The position numbers and the translations under genes were made by a program. Below are positions 1 to 10,540 of a stretch of 64,000 bases of DNA, piece by piece (the stretch's first letter is position 1; each line of letters starts with the position of its first letter). The notes beneath the pieces are model-generated. The model ran no database searches. It had not been told where the DNA came from and saw only the letters and a program-made list of their open reading frames with translations. This DNA comes from Adiantum capillus-veneris (taxonomy: Eukaryota > Streptophyta > Polypodiopsida > Polypodiales > Pteridaceae). Location of the stretch: NCBI GenBank assembly GCA_014529385.2, contig CM043964.1, positions 109,085,587-109,149,586 of the forward strand, given 5' to 3'.

Positions 1-1356
1 TTTGGGTTCCTTGAACTTGAACTTGGGATGTTTCTGTGAACAATATGGATTGTTATATGATATTTGTGAACTAATGGGTCTCATGGCACTATTTGTGCAC
101 GAGCTTCTAAATTTTTGGTTTAATTAATAGAAATCTAGCTCACAATATGTGAGTATTGCTAAAAGTAAAATAACAAGGGTGTTTTGGTATTGTTTCTTTA
201 AGTTTTAACTAGCATGTGACATGCACGTTGTCGCAACCAAAGAAACATCGCTTCTATTCTCGTAGGGCTATTTTCTTTTTCAGGTGGAACACTATCAATA
301 CTCTCTTCTTACATCTATCGCATTTCTAAAAGTGGTGCATGATACATGATTTTAAAGTTCGGAGTGACACTCCCTTTCATGGGTTACTTTGTTGGAGGGC
401 TTGAATGTCCTCTCTCTTTGCATTCATATTGTGACCTTTGAATTAAACTTGTCGTGAGGACACCAGACTCTACATCACTCTTGGATCTCAACTTGCCCAT
501 GAAAAGGAATCCTAAAAGTTTGATCAAGACATGAGCGAACATCGATGATGCAAGAATCTTTTTCAATACCAAAAGGGCTAAAGTGAGGCCAGCCCATGGA
601 TGAATGAGAGCCAAAGTAGCCTCTTATTTAAGCTTTCCCACTCCTTTACCATTTTTGCGTTCAAGGTCCCAAGTTCCAAGCACTTGTATCCATATTCATA
701 TAAGCTTGTCTAGCCATCCCTTTTTTCATGTTGCACGGTTTAATTTCTAAAAATAATCGTACTTGTACAAATGAGAATAGCATCAACACGTTCTCTCAAA
801 ATATTGAGAGCATTGTTTTTATCGTGTATATTCGTGTATCCATATAACTATAGTTATTGGGTCTATCTTCTTAAAATGCATTAATTTCCAAGCCAGATTG
901 AAGAATCTCTTCAGAATCTAGCAATTGTTAAGGCAAAGTCCCCTTTTTGCACCTTTGCATCTACACTTGCCTCCTTTGCACATGCGTGCACGTGTCCCAT
1001 GGCCCCCTTTGCACCCCTACGCATATCTCTCATCGCCCCCTCTGGAGCATTGTGGGTGCTGGTTCACCTTGTTATAGCAGGTCACACACACCACGATGAT
1101 GAACACCCCCCGTTTCTTCTCTTCCGCGTCACTGGCTCTGACCTCATGCCTCGTCGATTCATCTTTGGCCAGCCAAGGGCAGCCCCCTTCACTCACACGA
1201 ACTGCAGCAGGGCAAAGCAGTGTTCCTGTCGGTGTGTTCGCTCTCTGCCATGCAAGGCCATCAGGTCCGCCGCTCTGTGTTGCCTCGTAGCACGCAAAAT
1301 ATGCAAAGCCACAGTTATTGTGCGCTAGTCATTTGCATCCTCTGAGGCGCCCAATG
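1..1356. other. gene-free stretch
   Basis: No coding region is supported here. The open frames on either strand are short, have no recognisable domain and no start or splice context. The 960-1300 part is more GC-rich than its surroundings, but its overlapping frames look like chance. I see no repeat shared with the rest of the window. Confidence 0.5.
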
Positions 1357-1374
1357 CTTGGCGGTCGAGACTGA

Positions 1375-1377
<3 letters not shown>

Positions 1378-1459
<82 letters not shown>
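1378..1459. repeat. compound microsatellite (TG)n(AG)n
   Basis: About 14 TG units run straight into about 26 AG units with no interruption. Frames read through it give only Cys-Val and Arg-Glu repeats and are not genes. Confidence 0.95.
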
Positions 1460-1462
<3 letters not shown>

Positions 1463-1756
1463 ACACATGCGCGGTCAGATTTTTCTAAGCCTTACCTTTT
1501 GCCTACCAGTCCCCTCTTCCACTCACTTTTACAAAATGAGATCTTTCCAGATACCCCTTAAAACACCCCAAAAGCAAAATTGGCCACGCCTACTTGAGAA
1601 CTATTTGAATTCAAAGTTTTTTATTTCCTTTTATGGCACTCAACATGGTGGCAAAATTGGAATATAACTTTTGTACCTTTTCTAAAAGGGATGCTTCAAA
1701 TTCATGGAGCACGAGTCAAATTTTTATCACCCAATGTCAATTTCAAATATGTTGAG

Positions 1757-1845
<89 letters not shown>
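1757..1845. repeat. compound microsatellite (CT)n(CA)n
   Basis: A CT run passes directly into a CA run with one AAAC interruption. On the minus strand it reads (TG)n(AG)n, the same order as the array at 1378. Confidence 0.95.
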
Positions 1846-1846
<1 letters not shown>

Positions 1847-1936
1847 TCGCACAAATCTATATATGTTGTACCCATCTTTTTCAACCTCTAATTTTTATTT
1901 TATTTTCTTTTTTGCTTCGAATTTGAGGGTAGATAA

Positions 1937-2199
1937 TGAAATCGCGAAGCAGAAGGTATTGGTAGGTGCGTGGTGCAATGTAGTGCAGGATTGCGGCAAG
2001 AAGCAGGAGGCGGAGTGCAACAGAGAGGAAGCGCTAGGGATCGAAGCAGGGAGAGAGAGAGAGCTCACGTTTTTTGAGAAAACTCTATAAGTGAGTCTTG
2101 GGTTTTTTCACTTTTATTATAAGTGACTTAAAAAAAATGTGTCCAGGTTCAAAGTATAAAAATGTACAAAAAGGGGCTATTTAAGCCTTTAACCCGACA
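1937..2199 (-). repeat. 3' LTR of outer copia element
   Basis: It starts on the minus strand with TGTCGGG directly after a purine-rich tract and ends in CA. It is collinear with 7937-8220, apart from small indels that leave this copy shorter. A GA tract near 2050 lies inside it. Confidence 0.85.
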
Positions 2200-2214
2200 A
2201 CCTCCCACTTAAAG
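2200..2214 (-). other. polypurine tract of outer copia element
   Basis: On the minus strand this reads TTTAAGTGGGAGGT next to the LTR start. That is the expected place and composition for the plus-strand primer of a copia element. Confidence 0.75.
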
Positions 2215-2216
2215 GC

Positions 2217-2603
2217 ATACATGATGCCTTTAAGTTAACCAACTCCCACCAGCTGTATGCAATGCTCATGTTGAGCCTTAGCAAAACTCTTGGTGAGAAC
2301 ATCTGCAAGGTTATCCTGTGTATGGATCTTAGTCAAGGTGACTAGACCATCCTTCAATACCTGTCGTATGAAGTGGTACCGCATATCTATGTGTTTGGTA
2401 CGCGCATGAAACATGGCATTTTTTACTAAATAGACAGCACTTTGGCTATCACAACCCAACACAGGTGTATGAGCAGGCATGCCAAGTTTTTTTGCAAGTA
2501 TGCCCAACCAAATGGCCTCTTTTGAAGCCTCTGTGGCTGAAATATATTCAGCCTCAGTAGTACTCAATGCCACAATTTTGTGTAACCTAGAACACCAAGA
2601 GAC
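2217..2603 (-). pseudogene. RNase H C-terminal fragment of outer copia pol
   Basis: The translation carries the copia RNase H landmarks KIVALSTTEAEYI, a CDSQSA block, the ARTKHID block and a DNLADVLTK block close to its end. This matches the Tnt1/Tork type. The frame is open from the Ser-Trp of the RNase H core to the natural C-terminus. Upstream of 2603 the coding sequence stops abruptly at the LTR of the inserted element, so the N-terminal residues of the longer open frame are translated LTR and do not belong to the protein. It cannot encode a working polyprotein. Confidence 0.85.
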
Positions 2604-2830
2604 TGTTGGAATTAGGGTTGCAGAGAAACGCACACAGCTCGGAGAAGACGAAGGAAGCTCAAGGCACACAATAGAGAGTGTGTTACTTAGTATGCAATGG
2701 AAAGATAGATAGCCCTAGAGTAATGGGCGTATATACAATGCTCGGGGGAAAAAACCTCCTAAAGAGGGAAAAAATGCCCCGGCAGTCCTAGTGTGTTCAG
2801 ACACATCACTACCACATGTATATGGTAACA
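2604..2830 (-). repeat. 3' LTR of inner copia element
   Basis: This 227-bp LTR begins TGTTACC and ends CCAACA on the minus strand. The same sequence recurs at 7546-7675 (partial), 19969-20193 and 24703-25094 (interrupted). Confidence 0.9.
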
Positions 2831-2905
2831 AATCCCCCCTGGAGTGATGCGATGAACGAGAGCTGGCACATGAGTAAAGGGAAGTGCCATGCCCTGAGGA
2901 CATGA

Positions 2906-3313
2906 TCAGTCCACAAAGGGGAGTAAGCCCAAAGCTTTGCGGAAAGCTTCAAGCTTCTCACGAGACAATGCCTTTGTGAAAAGATTTGCAAGGTTGTCCT
3001 GTGTTGGCACATAAGCCAAGTTGATCTCTCCTGCTGAGAGCCTCTCCTTGACATAGCGGTAATGCACCTCAATGTGCTTTGTGCGAGCATGAAAAACAGG
3101 GTTCCTCGCAACTGCCAATGCGCTCCGACTATCAGTGTAGACAGTGTTGGCAGTGTTCTGTCCAACACCCAAATCAGCCATAAGGCGTCTGAGCCATACA
3201 CACTCAATCGTAGCTGTGAAGACTGCCCTGTACTCAGCCTCACAACTCGAAGTGGCCACAAAGGTTGCTTCTTGCTCAACCATAATATACATGAACTGCC
3301 AAGCATGAAACAA
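2906..3313 (-). pseudogene. copia RNase H domain (inner element)
   Basis: About 135 residues match the copia RNase H. The core SCEAEYRAV, then a TDSRSALAVARNP block, the HARTKHIEVHYRYV block and a PTQDNLANLFTKAL block run to the natural end. The frame ends only about 60 bp before the polypurine tract, as expected for the C-terminus of pol. It is separated from the upstream RT by frameshifts around 3313-3420. In the canonical family the last block usually reads NLADLFTKAL; here Asp is replaced by Asn. Confidence 0.85.
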
Positions 3314-3337
3314 AAACCACTTGTGGACACTCGTGTG

Positions 3338-4743
3338 TCAAAACAACCAGCCCAATCTGAGTCCGAAAAAGCATGTAAGTCTGGCGGCAATGATCCCCCT
3401 TGGGATAAAACAAGCAAGATGTAAAGTGCCACTAAGATAGCGGAAAATCCTCTTGACATCCTGCCAATGCTTAGACCCTGCGCTATGCATAAATCTGTTG
3501 ACCTGTGAGACTGCAAACTGAATATCTGGCCTCGTGTTGCATACATAAATGAGGCAGCCAACAGCAGTTTGGTAAAGAGTGACATCAACAGGATCGCCAT
3601 CATCATGTAGACTCAACTTCAAACCTGTTTCCATGGGAGTGGCAATAGGTTTGCAATCCTCAAGTCCAAACTTACATAGCAATGTCTCTATGTAACTTTT
3701 TTGACACAAGGTAATACCACCATCATAGTGCTTAAACTATATACCCAAGTAATGATGCAATAGCCCCAAATCTTTCATCTTGAAAGTAGCATTCAAATCA
3801 GACTTAAATTCAGTAATATGTCTCTCATTTGGTCCAACGATCAACAACTCATCGACATAAAGAACCACAATGATAAATACATCACCCTTATGATTTACAT
3901 ACAATGTGCTTTCTGTTGGACTGGTACGAAAGCCTCGTTTAACCAAATGAGTGTCAGCTTTCTCATACCAAGCACGAGGAGATTGCTTCAACCCATACAA
4001 AGCCTTCTTACATCTACACACTTTGTCCTCTTGTCCTTTTATGACAAAACCGCGAGGCTACGTTACATAAACTTCCTCAAATATGTCACCACTCAAGAAA
4101 GCAGTAACAATGTCTGATTGATGTACATCCCAACCAAAATGAGTAGCCAATGCACATAGAAAACGCACAGTAGTTATACGACAAGTGGGAGAAAAAGTCT
4201 CTTCATAATCTATGCCTTTTTGTTGTGCATAGCCCTTTGCAACAAGTCGAGCCTTATGGCAATCGATCTCACCATCCGGCTTGCGTTTCAACTTGTAAAC
4301 CCACTTCGTACCAATGGCCTTTTTGCCAGGAGGCAAATCACATAAAGTCCATGTGTCATTTTCTATAAGTGCATCATATTCTGATTGCATGGCAGCCATC
4401 CAATTTTCTGAATTCTGTGCTTCATCAAAAGACAGAGGCTCCTCAACATCATGTAAGCTAGACACAGCCAAAGAATAACTATCTGATGCATAAGATGCAT
4501 GGCAAGAGCCTAAACGAGTATGACTAGACAAAGGTGCATCCAATTTACTATCACACAAAGTGTGCACCAGCCATTTTGGTATACCTCTAGCCTGCTCATT
4601 TTCAGCCCTTTCCTCATCAAGTACATCATGTACATCTGCATCAGTATAGGCTGATCTGTAACATTTTCAAAAACCCCCATAGGCTGTACATTTGCCTCAT
4701 TGGAAATTACATTCGTATTTCCACCACTAAAAAGAGGCAACAA
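3338..4743 (-). pseudogene. copia reverse transcriptase, frameshifted (inner element)
   Basis: Three consecutive open frames cover the RT. The 4058-4567 frame carries NENWMAAM-like and TKWVYKLKRKPDG blocks, KARLVAKGYAQQKGIDYEETFSP and the start of the palm domain. The 3737-4021 frame carries KKALYGLKQSPRAWY and the catalytic box, here LYVDELL instead of the usual YVDD. The 3338-3709 frame carries CKPIATPMETG, the CLIYVCNTRPDI block and the beginning of the RNase H connection. The breaks near 4030 and 3720 and the loss of one catalytic Asp mean this copy is inactive. Function is known for the family only: it copies the element's RNA. Confidence 0.88.
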
Positions 4744-4800
4744 AGTGTCATAAATGTCCAGTGAGCTTACATTATTGTCTCTAGTACATGACAGTAAGGG

Positions 4801-5710
4801 CTAAATAGAATCTTCCACAAACACTACATCCCGTGAAACCAGAATACGCTTTGTTTGTGGATGATATAACCTGTAACCTTTGCTTTCAGCACTATAACCA
4901 ACAAAAGTACATTTGACATCCTTATCATCCAATTTTCTGCGTTGTGTTTGTGGCACCAAAGCATATGCCAAACAACCAAAAACACGCATGTGCTCAATAG
5001 AAGGCTTTCTATCATGCCATGCTTTATATGGAGTAATAGACTGCAAAGCTTTCATAGGACACATGTTAAGTACATAAGTGGCACACATGATGGCCTCAAG
5101 CCAAAAAGAATGCGGCAAAGCTTGACTTTTGACCATACATCGTGCCATTTCCGTCAGTGACCTGTTTTTCCTCTCAGCAACACCATTTTGCTAAGGTGTA
5201 TAAGGCACTATACATTGGTGTTTTATCCCACGACTAGCCAGAAATGCATTAAATTCATGAGATGTATACTCCCCCCTCGATCGGAACGAAAGGTGCCCAT
5301 AGTACATTTCGAGACATTTTCAGCCATAGCCAGAAATTGTTTGAAGCACATAAAAACTTCGGACTTCGCTTTAAGCGGAAATACCCATGCATGCCTGGAG
5401 TAATCATCAATGACAGTCACGAAGTAAAGGTAATTGCCCAAGGACGGAGTTTGCATGGGCCCACAAACATCACTATGCACAAGCTGCAACCTGCATGTGG
5501 CCATAACTGAACCATCCTTTGGAAACTTAGAACACTGCATCTTACCCAAAATATAACATTCACAAACATGTTTGACATGTGCTTCAAGAGGCGGCAAAGA
5601 AGCAACCATATCAGATTTCTGCAAACGCAGCAAACTGGAAAAATTCAGATGACCAAAACATGCATGCCAAAGTTTTGTATCTGAAATAGCCCCAGAATCT
5701 GCAACAGCGT
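4801..5710 (-). pseudogene. copia integrase, broken (inner element)
   Basis: Residues of the catalytic core appear in 5223-5633 (LVHSDVCGPM with the first Asp; FRSDRGG with the second Asp). The downstream part is in 4801-5148 (PHSFWLEAIMCATYVLNMCP, then FGCLAYALVPQ and KCTFVGYSAESKGYRL). The region holding the catalytic Glu lies across 5149-5222, where a frame break and a stop are visible. The usual domain order of gag-pre-integrase then core is kept: a CECYILGKMQ zinc-ligand-type segment lies upstream at about 5540-5590. Confidence 0.85.
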
Positions 5711-5720
5711 TTGCAAAATT

Positions 5721-6311
5721 TTATCCACACTTGTCATACAAAGTGAGCTTATACAGCCCACGACACAAAAGGCCAGATGCAACAATTTCATCACCAAAAC
5801 TGAGATCATGAAGTGTACATCTCTCATCCACAAATTTGACTACAAGTCCAAGTCTAGCTAGTGCGGATACAGACAAGAGATTCTTCTTGATCCCAGGTAC
5901 ATAAAGTGCATCAACAAGTGTGAAGGAACTGCCATTTGTAGCAGTAAGCACAATCTTTCGAACTCCTTGAACCGGATAAGAGGCATTTTTGGCACAAGTG
6001 ACTGAATTCCCATGAGGGACAGACTCGAGAGAGGTAAACAATTCATGATGTGAGGTAATGTGCTTTGTAGCACCACTGTCGAAATACCACACATGTGAAT
6101 CTGCCGCAACTGACAAGCATGCATCATGGACAGCAGGATTGTAAGTGCACTCTGCGCTAAAAGCCCATTCTGCATCAACATCAGCAACACAGTCTCCTTT
6201 CACAGAAGACTCAACAATGGTTGTATTTGTAGTGGAACCAACATTTGCAGTGGAACCACCCTCTTTCTTCTTAGCCTCTTTGGCCTTCAACTTAGGACAC
6301 AACTTGATCAA
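5721..6311 (-). pseudogene. copia protease region (inner element)
   Basis: The frame contains the aspartic protease active site WYFDSGATKHIT and the downstream YVPGIKKNLLSVSALA block that is typical of copia protease. It then enters the gag-pre-integrase segment. Its first residues (IKLCPKLK) are the end of a CCHC zinc knuckle whose first part lies in the neighbouring frame at about 6310-6345, so a frameshift cuts the nucleocapsid. Confidence 0.85.
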
Positions 6312-7183
6312 GTGATCATTAGCTTTACAATAGTGGCAATGGATCTTCTTTTTGCCTTATCACCAGAATTTCCAGACGAATTGCTGCCAGCAGAAGCATT
6401 AGGAACAGAAGTTTTGCCACTCGCAGTAGAACCATAAGAAGTGGCCGCATTGCTGTTACCACCCTTTCTTTGAGAAGCAATAAAAGCCTGTTCAACTGCA
6501 TGCTGCCTACTTGTGTTTTTTCTGGAAAGTGACTCTTGCAACAGCAATGTGCATAATGCATCATACTTGACAACTTCAGGATTTCCTTGGGTCATCAGTC
6601 TCCAAGTACTAGCAAAAGTCTTGTAGGAATCTGGTAAGGCATCAAGAACAGTCTGCACAAGGGAACTGTCTGAAATGACTTCACCTGCAGAAATAAGTTG
6701 CTCATTGATATCCTTGACACCAGCAAGGAAAGTGTCCATATCATCTTCCTCATGCCTAATCTTCGACTCCAGCTCTTTACGCAGCAAAGCAATTTTAGCC
6801 TCATTGCGACTTGCATAAAGACCTGCTAGAATGTCCCAAGCCTGTTTTGGCAGATTTTGCTGAACTAATGTGAGGAACAATGGTGCACTTCACAGACAAC
6901 GCAATCAATGCATGAGCCTGCGCATCCTTTACATCCCAACGAGCTTGTTCTACCGTAGGCAAAACAACTCTAATAGCAGTAATCCTTGCAGCAAGACCTG
7001 CAACATCCTCAACATCGCCTACATCCTCAAAACTAGGACGTACATCAATGCCATGCACAATGTTCCAGACGCCCTTTGACACAAGAACATGTTGCATATA
7101 TAAGCCCACATAGGGTAGTTGTCCCCATCCAACCTGTCCTTAGCGGCAAACATCTTGAACACATCTGCGTTGTTGTCAGCCAT
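6308..7183 (-). pseudogene. copia gag, three frames (inner element)
   Basis: The protein begins at the ATG at 7183 (MADNNADVFKMF, then DRLDGDNYPMWAY). It continues in a second frame (HVLVSKGVWNIVHGID) and a third (QAWDILAGLYASRNEAKIALL, then DSSLVQTVLDALPDSYKTF). This is the alpha-helical gag of plant copia elements followed by a Ser/Gly-rich linker and a CCHC knuckle. Two frameshifts (about 7090 and 6870) prevent one product. The start is chosen because it begins the conserved N-terminus just inside the leader. Confidence 0.8.
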
Positions 7184-7545
7184 GGTAAATACTACACCTG
7201 ATGTGAAAACTGTCAGAAAATAGGAGAAATGGAGCGGGAACAACACGTGCTATATAGCACAAACTGTAGAAGACTATGAGGCACCTGTTATGCAAAAAAG
7301 AGCACTGACAGAAATTCTGCACAAAATGATGAAATAGCTTGTGCAGTACTGCCTGTAGTGGAAACGGAGGCCGAAATGAGCCCGAATCAAAAATCTGAGC
7401 AGACTGAGCTCTACGAGTATACCCGAAATTTTTGTTGACCTACTAATGCTTGCCAAAGCTCACGAAAATCGGGGAAAGTGAGCAGGCGTGTACTGGAGTA
7501 GCTGGCAACTAAGCCCGGGAGGACGCAACCTGCTTTGATACCAAT

Positions 7546-7675
7546 TGTTGGAATTAGGGTTGCAGAGAAACACACATAGCTTGGAGAAGACGAAGGAAGC
7601 TCAAGGCACACAATAGAGAGTGTGTTACTTAGTATGCAATGGAAAGATAGATAGCCCTAGATTAATGGGCGTATC
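7546..7675 (-). repeat. truncated 5' LTR of inner copia element
   Basis: It is nearly identical to 2604-2735, including the TTAGGGTTGCAG start, and then stops at GGGCGTAT where unrelated sequence begins. A primer-binding site CTTTGATACCA (7533-7543) precedes it. Confidence 0.85.
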
Positions 7676-7922
7676 AACTTTTCACTCAATTTGTCGCCAC
7701 AAACATCAATACATGTGATCCCACAACTTTGGTACACCTACGTATTGCTTTTTGACCTGTTATAACCTGTAAATCACTTGTTTTGACCTAAAAATAGCCT
7801 GTTTTGGTGACCTTTTTGACTCCAAAAGCAAGGGGCTTCGCAATGGAAGCGAAATTGACCGTGGGAGAGCAATTTTAACTCGCTATCCAGTAGACTGCGC
7901 AGGGATGTCTGGAAACCCTAGG
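7676..7922 (-). other. leftover 5' leader of outer copia element
   Basis: This non-coding piece lies between the truncated inner LTR and the primer-binding site of the outer element. Read on the minus strand it starts just after the PBS, so it should be the outer element's untranslated leader. No gag start is visible before the deletion edge at 7675. Confidence 0.6.
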
Positions 7923-7934
7923 GCTCTGATACCA
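7923..7934 (-). other. primer-binding site of outer copia element
   Basis: On the minus strand it reads TGGTATCAGAGC, the standard plant copia complement of the 3' end of initiator tRNA-Met. It lies 2 nt inside the 5' LTR. Confidence 0.9.
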
Positions 7935-7936
7935 GT

Positions 7937-8220
7937 TCAAAGCGCGAAGCAGAAGGTACCAGCAGATGCGCGTCGTGATGTAGTGCAGGATTGGGGCAAG
8001 AAGCAGGAGGCGGAGTGCAGCAGAGAGGAAGCGCTAGGGATCGATGCAGGGAGAGAGAGAGAGAGAGAGCTCACGTTTTTGGGAAAAACTCAATAAGTGA
8101 GTTTTGGGTTTTCCCACTTTTATTATAAGCGACTTTAAAAAAATGTGTCCAGGCTCAATATGAATCTGGACAAAGTATAAAAATGTACAAAAAGAGGTTA
8201 TTTAGGCCTTTAAGCCAACA
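7937..8220 (-). repeat. 5' LTR of outer copia element
   Basis: Partner of 1937-2199. It begins TGTTGGC on the minus strand and carries the same GA tract and the block GTGTCCAGGCTC. It is about 20 bp longer than the 3' copy, partly because of an extra segment near 8157-8170. Confidence 0.85.
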
Positions 8221-8225
8221 GGTAA

Positions 8226-9815
8226 TAAGCAACCAATGCACAACTTTCAATAGTTACACAATTGGTAAGACAACTCTCTTTATTTATGATAAATGCAAGT
8301 GTTAGGACAAGCATATGACAAAGTTTTAGGCAACGTTTGATTGCGTGCTCAAACTAGGGGTCTCCTAATTATAGGAGGAGGCACATCAGTTTCCCTTCTT
8401 ACCCACAGCAGTATCAAAGCTCATAGTTCATGAAAATCGTGGGAAGGGCCACGATGCTATTTTTGGCGCCGATGCGATACATTTAACAATAAGTTTAGGA
8501 CGAGAAGCATCTCTTCCAAAGGTTAGAGAGAAGAGTTGACCTCAGTTGTTTGCAATGAGGCTAATGCCATAAGAGGATGCCTTGTTGTCCCAAGTAGGTT
8601 TTGTTTCATGCTCGCTGTCTACCTCTACTCATAACGGCTTGCACGACTTCCTCTTTCCTTCTTCTCACTATTGCTGCACTGTTGAAGGCTTCTATAGCTC
8701 AACTGTTTAAATTTTTCCACATAAGGCCACCCTAAAAATTTAGGGCATGACCAAATTGATTGAAAGGGAAGATTACACGAGGGGATTTCCTGGTTCTCAC
8801 ATGATTTTGCATATAGAAGTGCTCAGAACGCTGTACCAAGCAAGGGTAGTCATTTCATAAATTGCTTTTTTGTTGTTTTACTAGTTTTTTGAATTTTTCT
8901 ACAAAAGACTAAAGTCACATTTACAATTGCCTATATAAACGCAAATTGGATTTTTGAAAAAAAATCCATAACATTGGTACCACCAAGACTACATTTAATT
9001 TCGTATTAAGTCCCATACCACCAAGACTACATTTAACTTTATAGCAATTTTAAGTCCCATACCAAATATTTGACGAACAAAATAACTGTGAGCGCACGCA
9101 CGCACACACGCACACACACACACACACACACAAACCCTTTCCCCTCCCAAAAAAGGTAGCCACAAACTCTTAGGAAGCAAGATGACTATGCAAGACATCT
9201 CCAAAGAATAACAACCCTCAAAACATTGAGGATGTTTTGGATAAAATGATAAAATATTTGAGGTTACTTGAGCACTATGCCTTAGTTTTTATACCCCATA
9301 AGATTCATGCTACTAGATTGCTTTGGACCAACACTAGGTGCACAAGCATCATCATAGATATCATAGATGGAGTAGCCTCCTATGTGCTAATTTCCTTTCT
9401 CCATTGACCATTCATATTACACCCCTTAGATGTAGGGAAACCACATAGTGGTTATCATTGGTTAGATCAAATTAGAGGGTCTAACAAGAAAAACATCTCA
9501 AAAAATTCAAATGGTTGAGCATATTTTTAAGTAATAAAAATAATGGCCTCTTTTGATCATAGTCAGCCATGCTTGCCTCCATATATAGGACCCCTATACC
9601 TTAGTATTGACGTATACAATATGGAGGTTTAGGCTGGGTATTAAATAAACAAGCTATGTGGTAAGTGCTTCTACCACTTCTTGCACAAACCATAGACACG
9701 TGCTTCATCGACCAATGATAAAGTGGATTTTAAGGAAGGGTCGTGAGTTCAAATTTGTGGTGCCCACGTTTCAAGGAAGGTATATTATGTCCAAAGTACT
9801 GCATAGTTATGTTTT
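8226..9815. other. gene-free stretch
   Basis: No coding frame here shows a known domain. A 46-bp partial duplication (ACCACCAAGACTACATTTAA) occurs at about 8980-9030, and a CA microsatellite lies at 9092-9132. Confidence 0.5.
9092..9132. repeat. CA-rich microsatellite
   Basis: Alternating CA with early CG interruptions (gcacgcacgc then cacaca). Confidence 0.9.
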
Positions 9816-10540
9816 AAAATATTACACAACCCCAAGAAACTTGATAAGCGGAAGTACCTCCGAGCTTGAGGACAACGCTAATGGCTTCTCTGAGAATATG
9901 GACGAATTGACGAACTGTGGATGAATAGCGTTAATGATGCAGAGGCTTTGAGTAGATGAGGAGAGTGAAGTGGTTAGGTGATCGAGTAGGGGTTCTTGTT
10001 TTTTTTTTCTTTGCTGTTTCAATTTGCTTGCTACGCCACTCCTGTGCCTGATAGAATAGGCTTGTGGTTAAGCCCAGGTGCCTCGCAAGCTGCTGTTGCT
10101 TGTGTTCCAGCAAGGCGGTACTCCCCCTCCCCCCCAAATTTTTTTTTTACTTGGGCGATTATTAACTCTTGCTGGCGATTATTAGCTCATTGGGAAGGCT
10201 TTGCTTGCGATTATTAGCTTGTTGGGAAGACGATTATTAACTATTAGTAACACTATTAGCGATTATTTGCTTAATAAGAACCTACTTGGTAAGAGAAGGT
10301 GCATGCGGAGAATTAGCAAGTAAGCTTAGTGAGAGACCGTGAGCTAAGCAACACGCACGGTGTGGTAAGCAGCAAAGCAGGTCATCCTCCCCCCCTCCCC
10401 CGCCCCCCCCCCACCATACTGCAGCGAATATTATATTTGGGGATTAGTATCAGTGATTATTACCTTGTGTGTAACTTGGTTTCGGTGAGGACTGTCACCG
10501 CGCCATGGCGAGCTCCTCTAAGCCGTCCTAAGCCGAAGTA

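Larger units (their letters stand above)
2604..7675 (-). mobile_element. inner Ty1/copia element nested in the outer one
   Basis: A full gag-protease-integrase-RT-RNase H order is read on the minus strand. The 3' LTR (2604-2830, 227 bp, TG...CA) is complete and is preceded by a polypurine tract at 2831-2843. The 5' LTR (7546-7675) keeps only its inner 130 bp, although a primer-binding site (7533-7543) lies beside it. The insertion point lies inside the outer element's RNase H. The missing outer part of the 5' LTR marks one edge of a deletion that also removed most of the outer element. The element is related over its whole length to the one at 19969-25094. Confidence 0.9.
1937..8220 (-). mobile_element. 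outer Ty1/copia element, Tork-like, gutted by deletion
   Basis: The two ends are related LTRs (1937-2199 and 7937-8220) that align at a fixed offset of 6000 bp at their inner edge. Read on the minus strand, the 5' LTR is followed after 2 nt by a tRNA-iMet-type primer-binding site (7923-7934). A polypurine tract (2200-2214) abuts the 3' LTR. The flanks GATAA (1932-1936) and GGTAA (8221-8225) look like a 5-bp target duplication with one change. Of the coding region only the end of RNase H remains (2217-2603). A second copia sits between the remnants, and gag, protease, integrase and RT of the outer element are missing, so a deletion followed or accompanied the nested insertion. Confidence 0.85.

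Noticed and set aside
1358-2090. plus-strand frames with Cys-Val, Leu-Ser and His-Thr runs
   Set aside because: Translated microsatellites and LTR sequence, no independent coding evidence.
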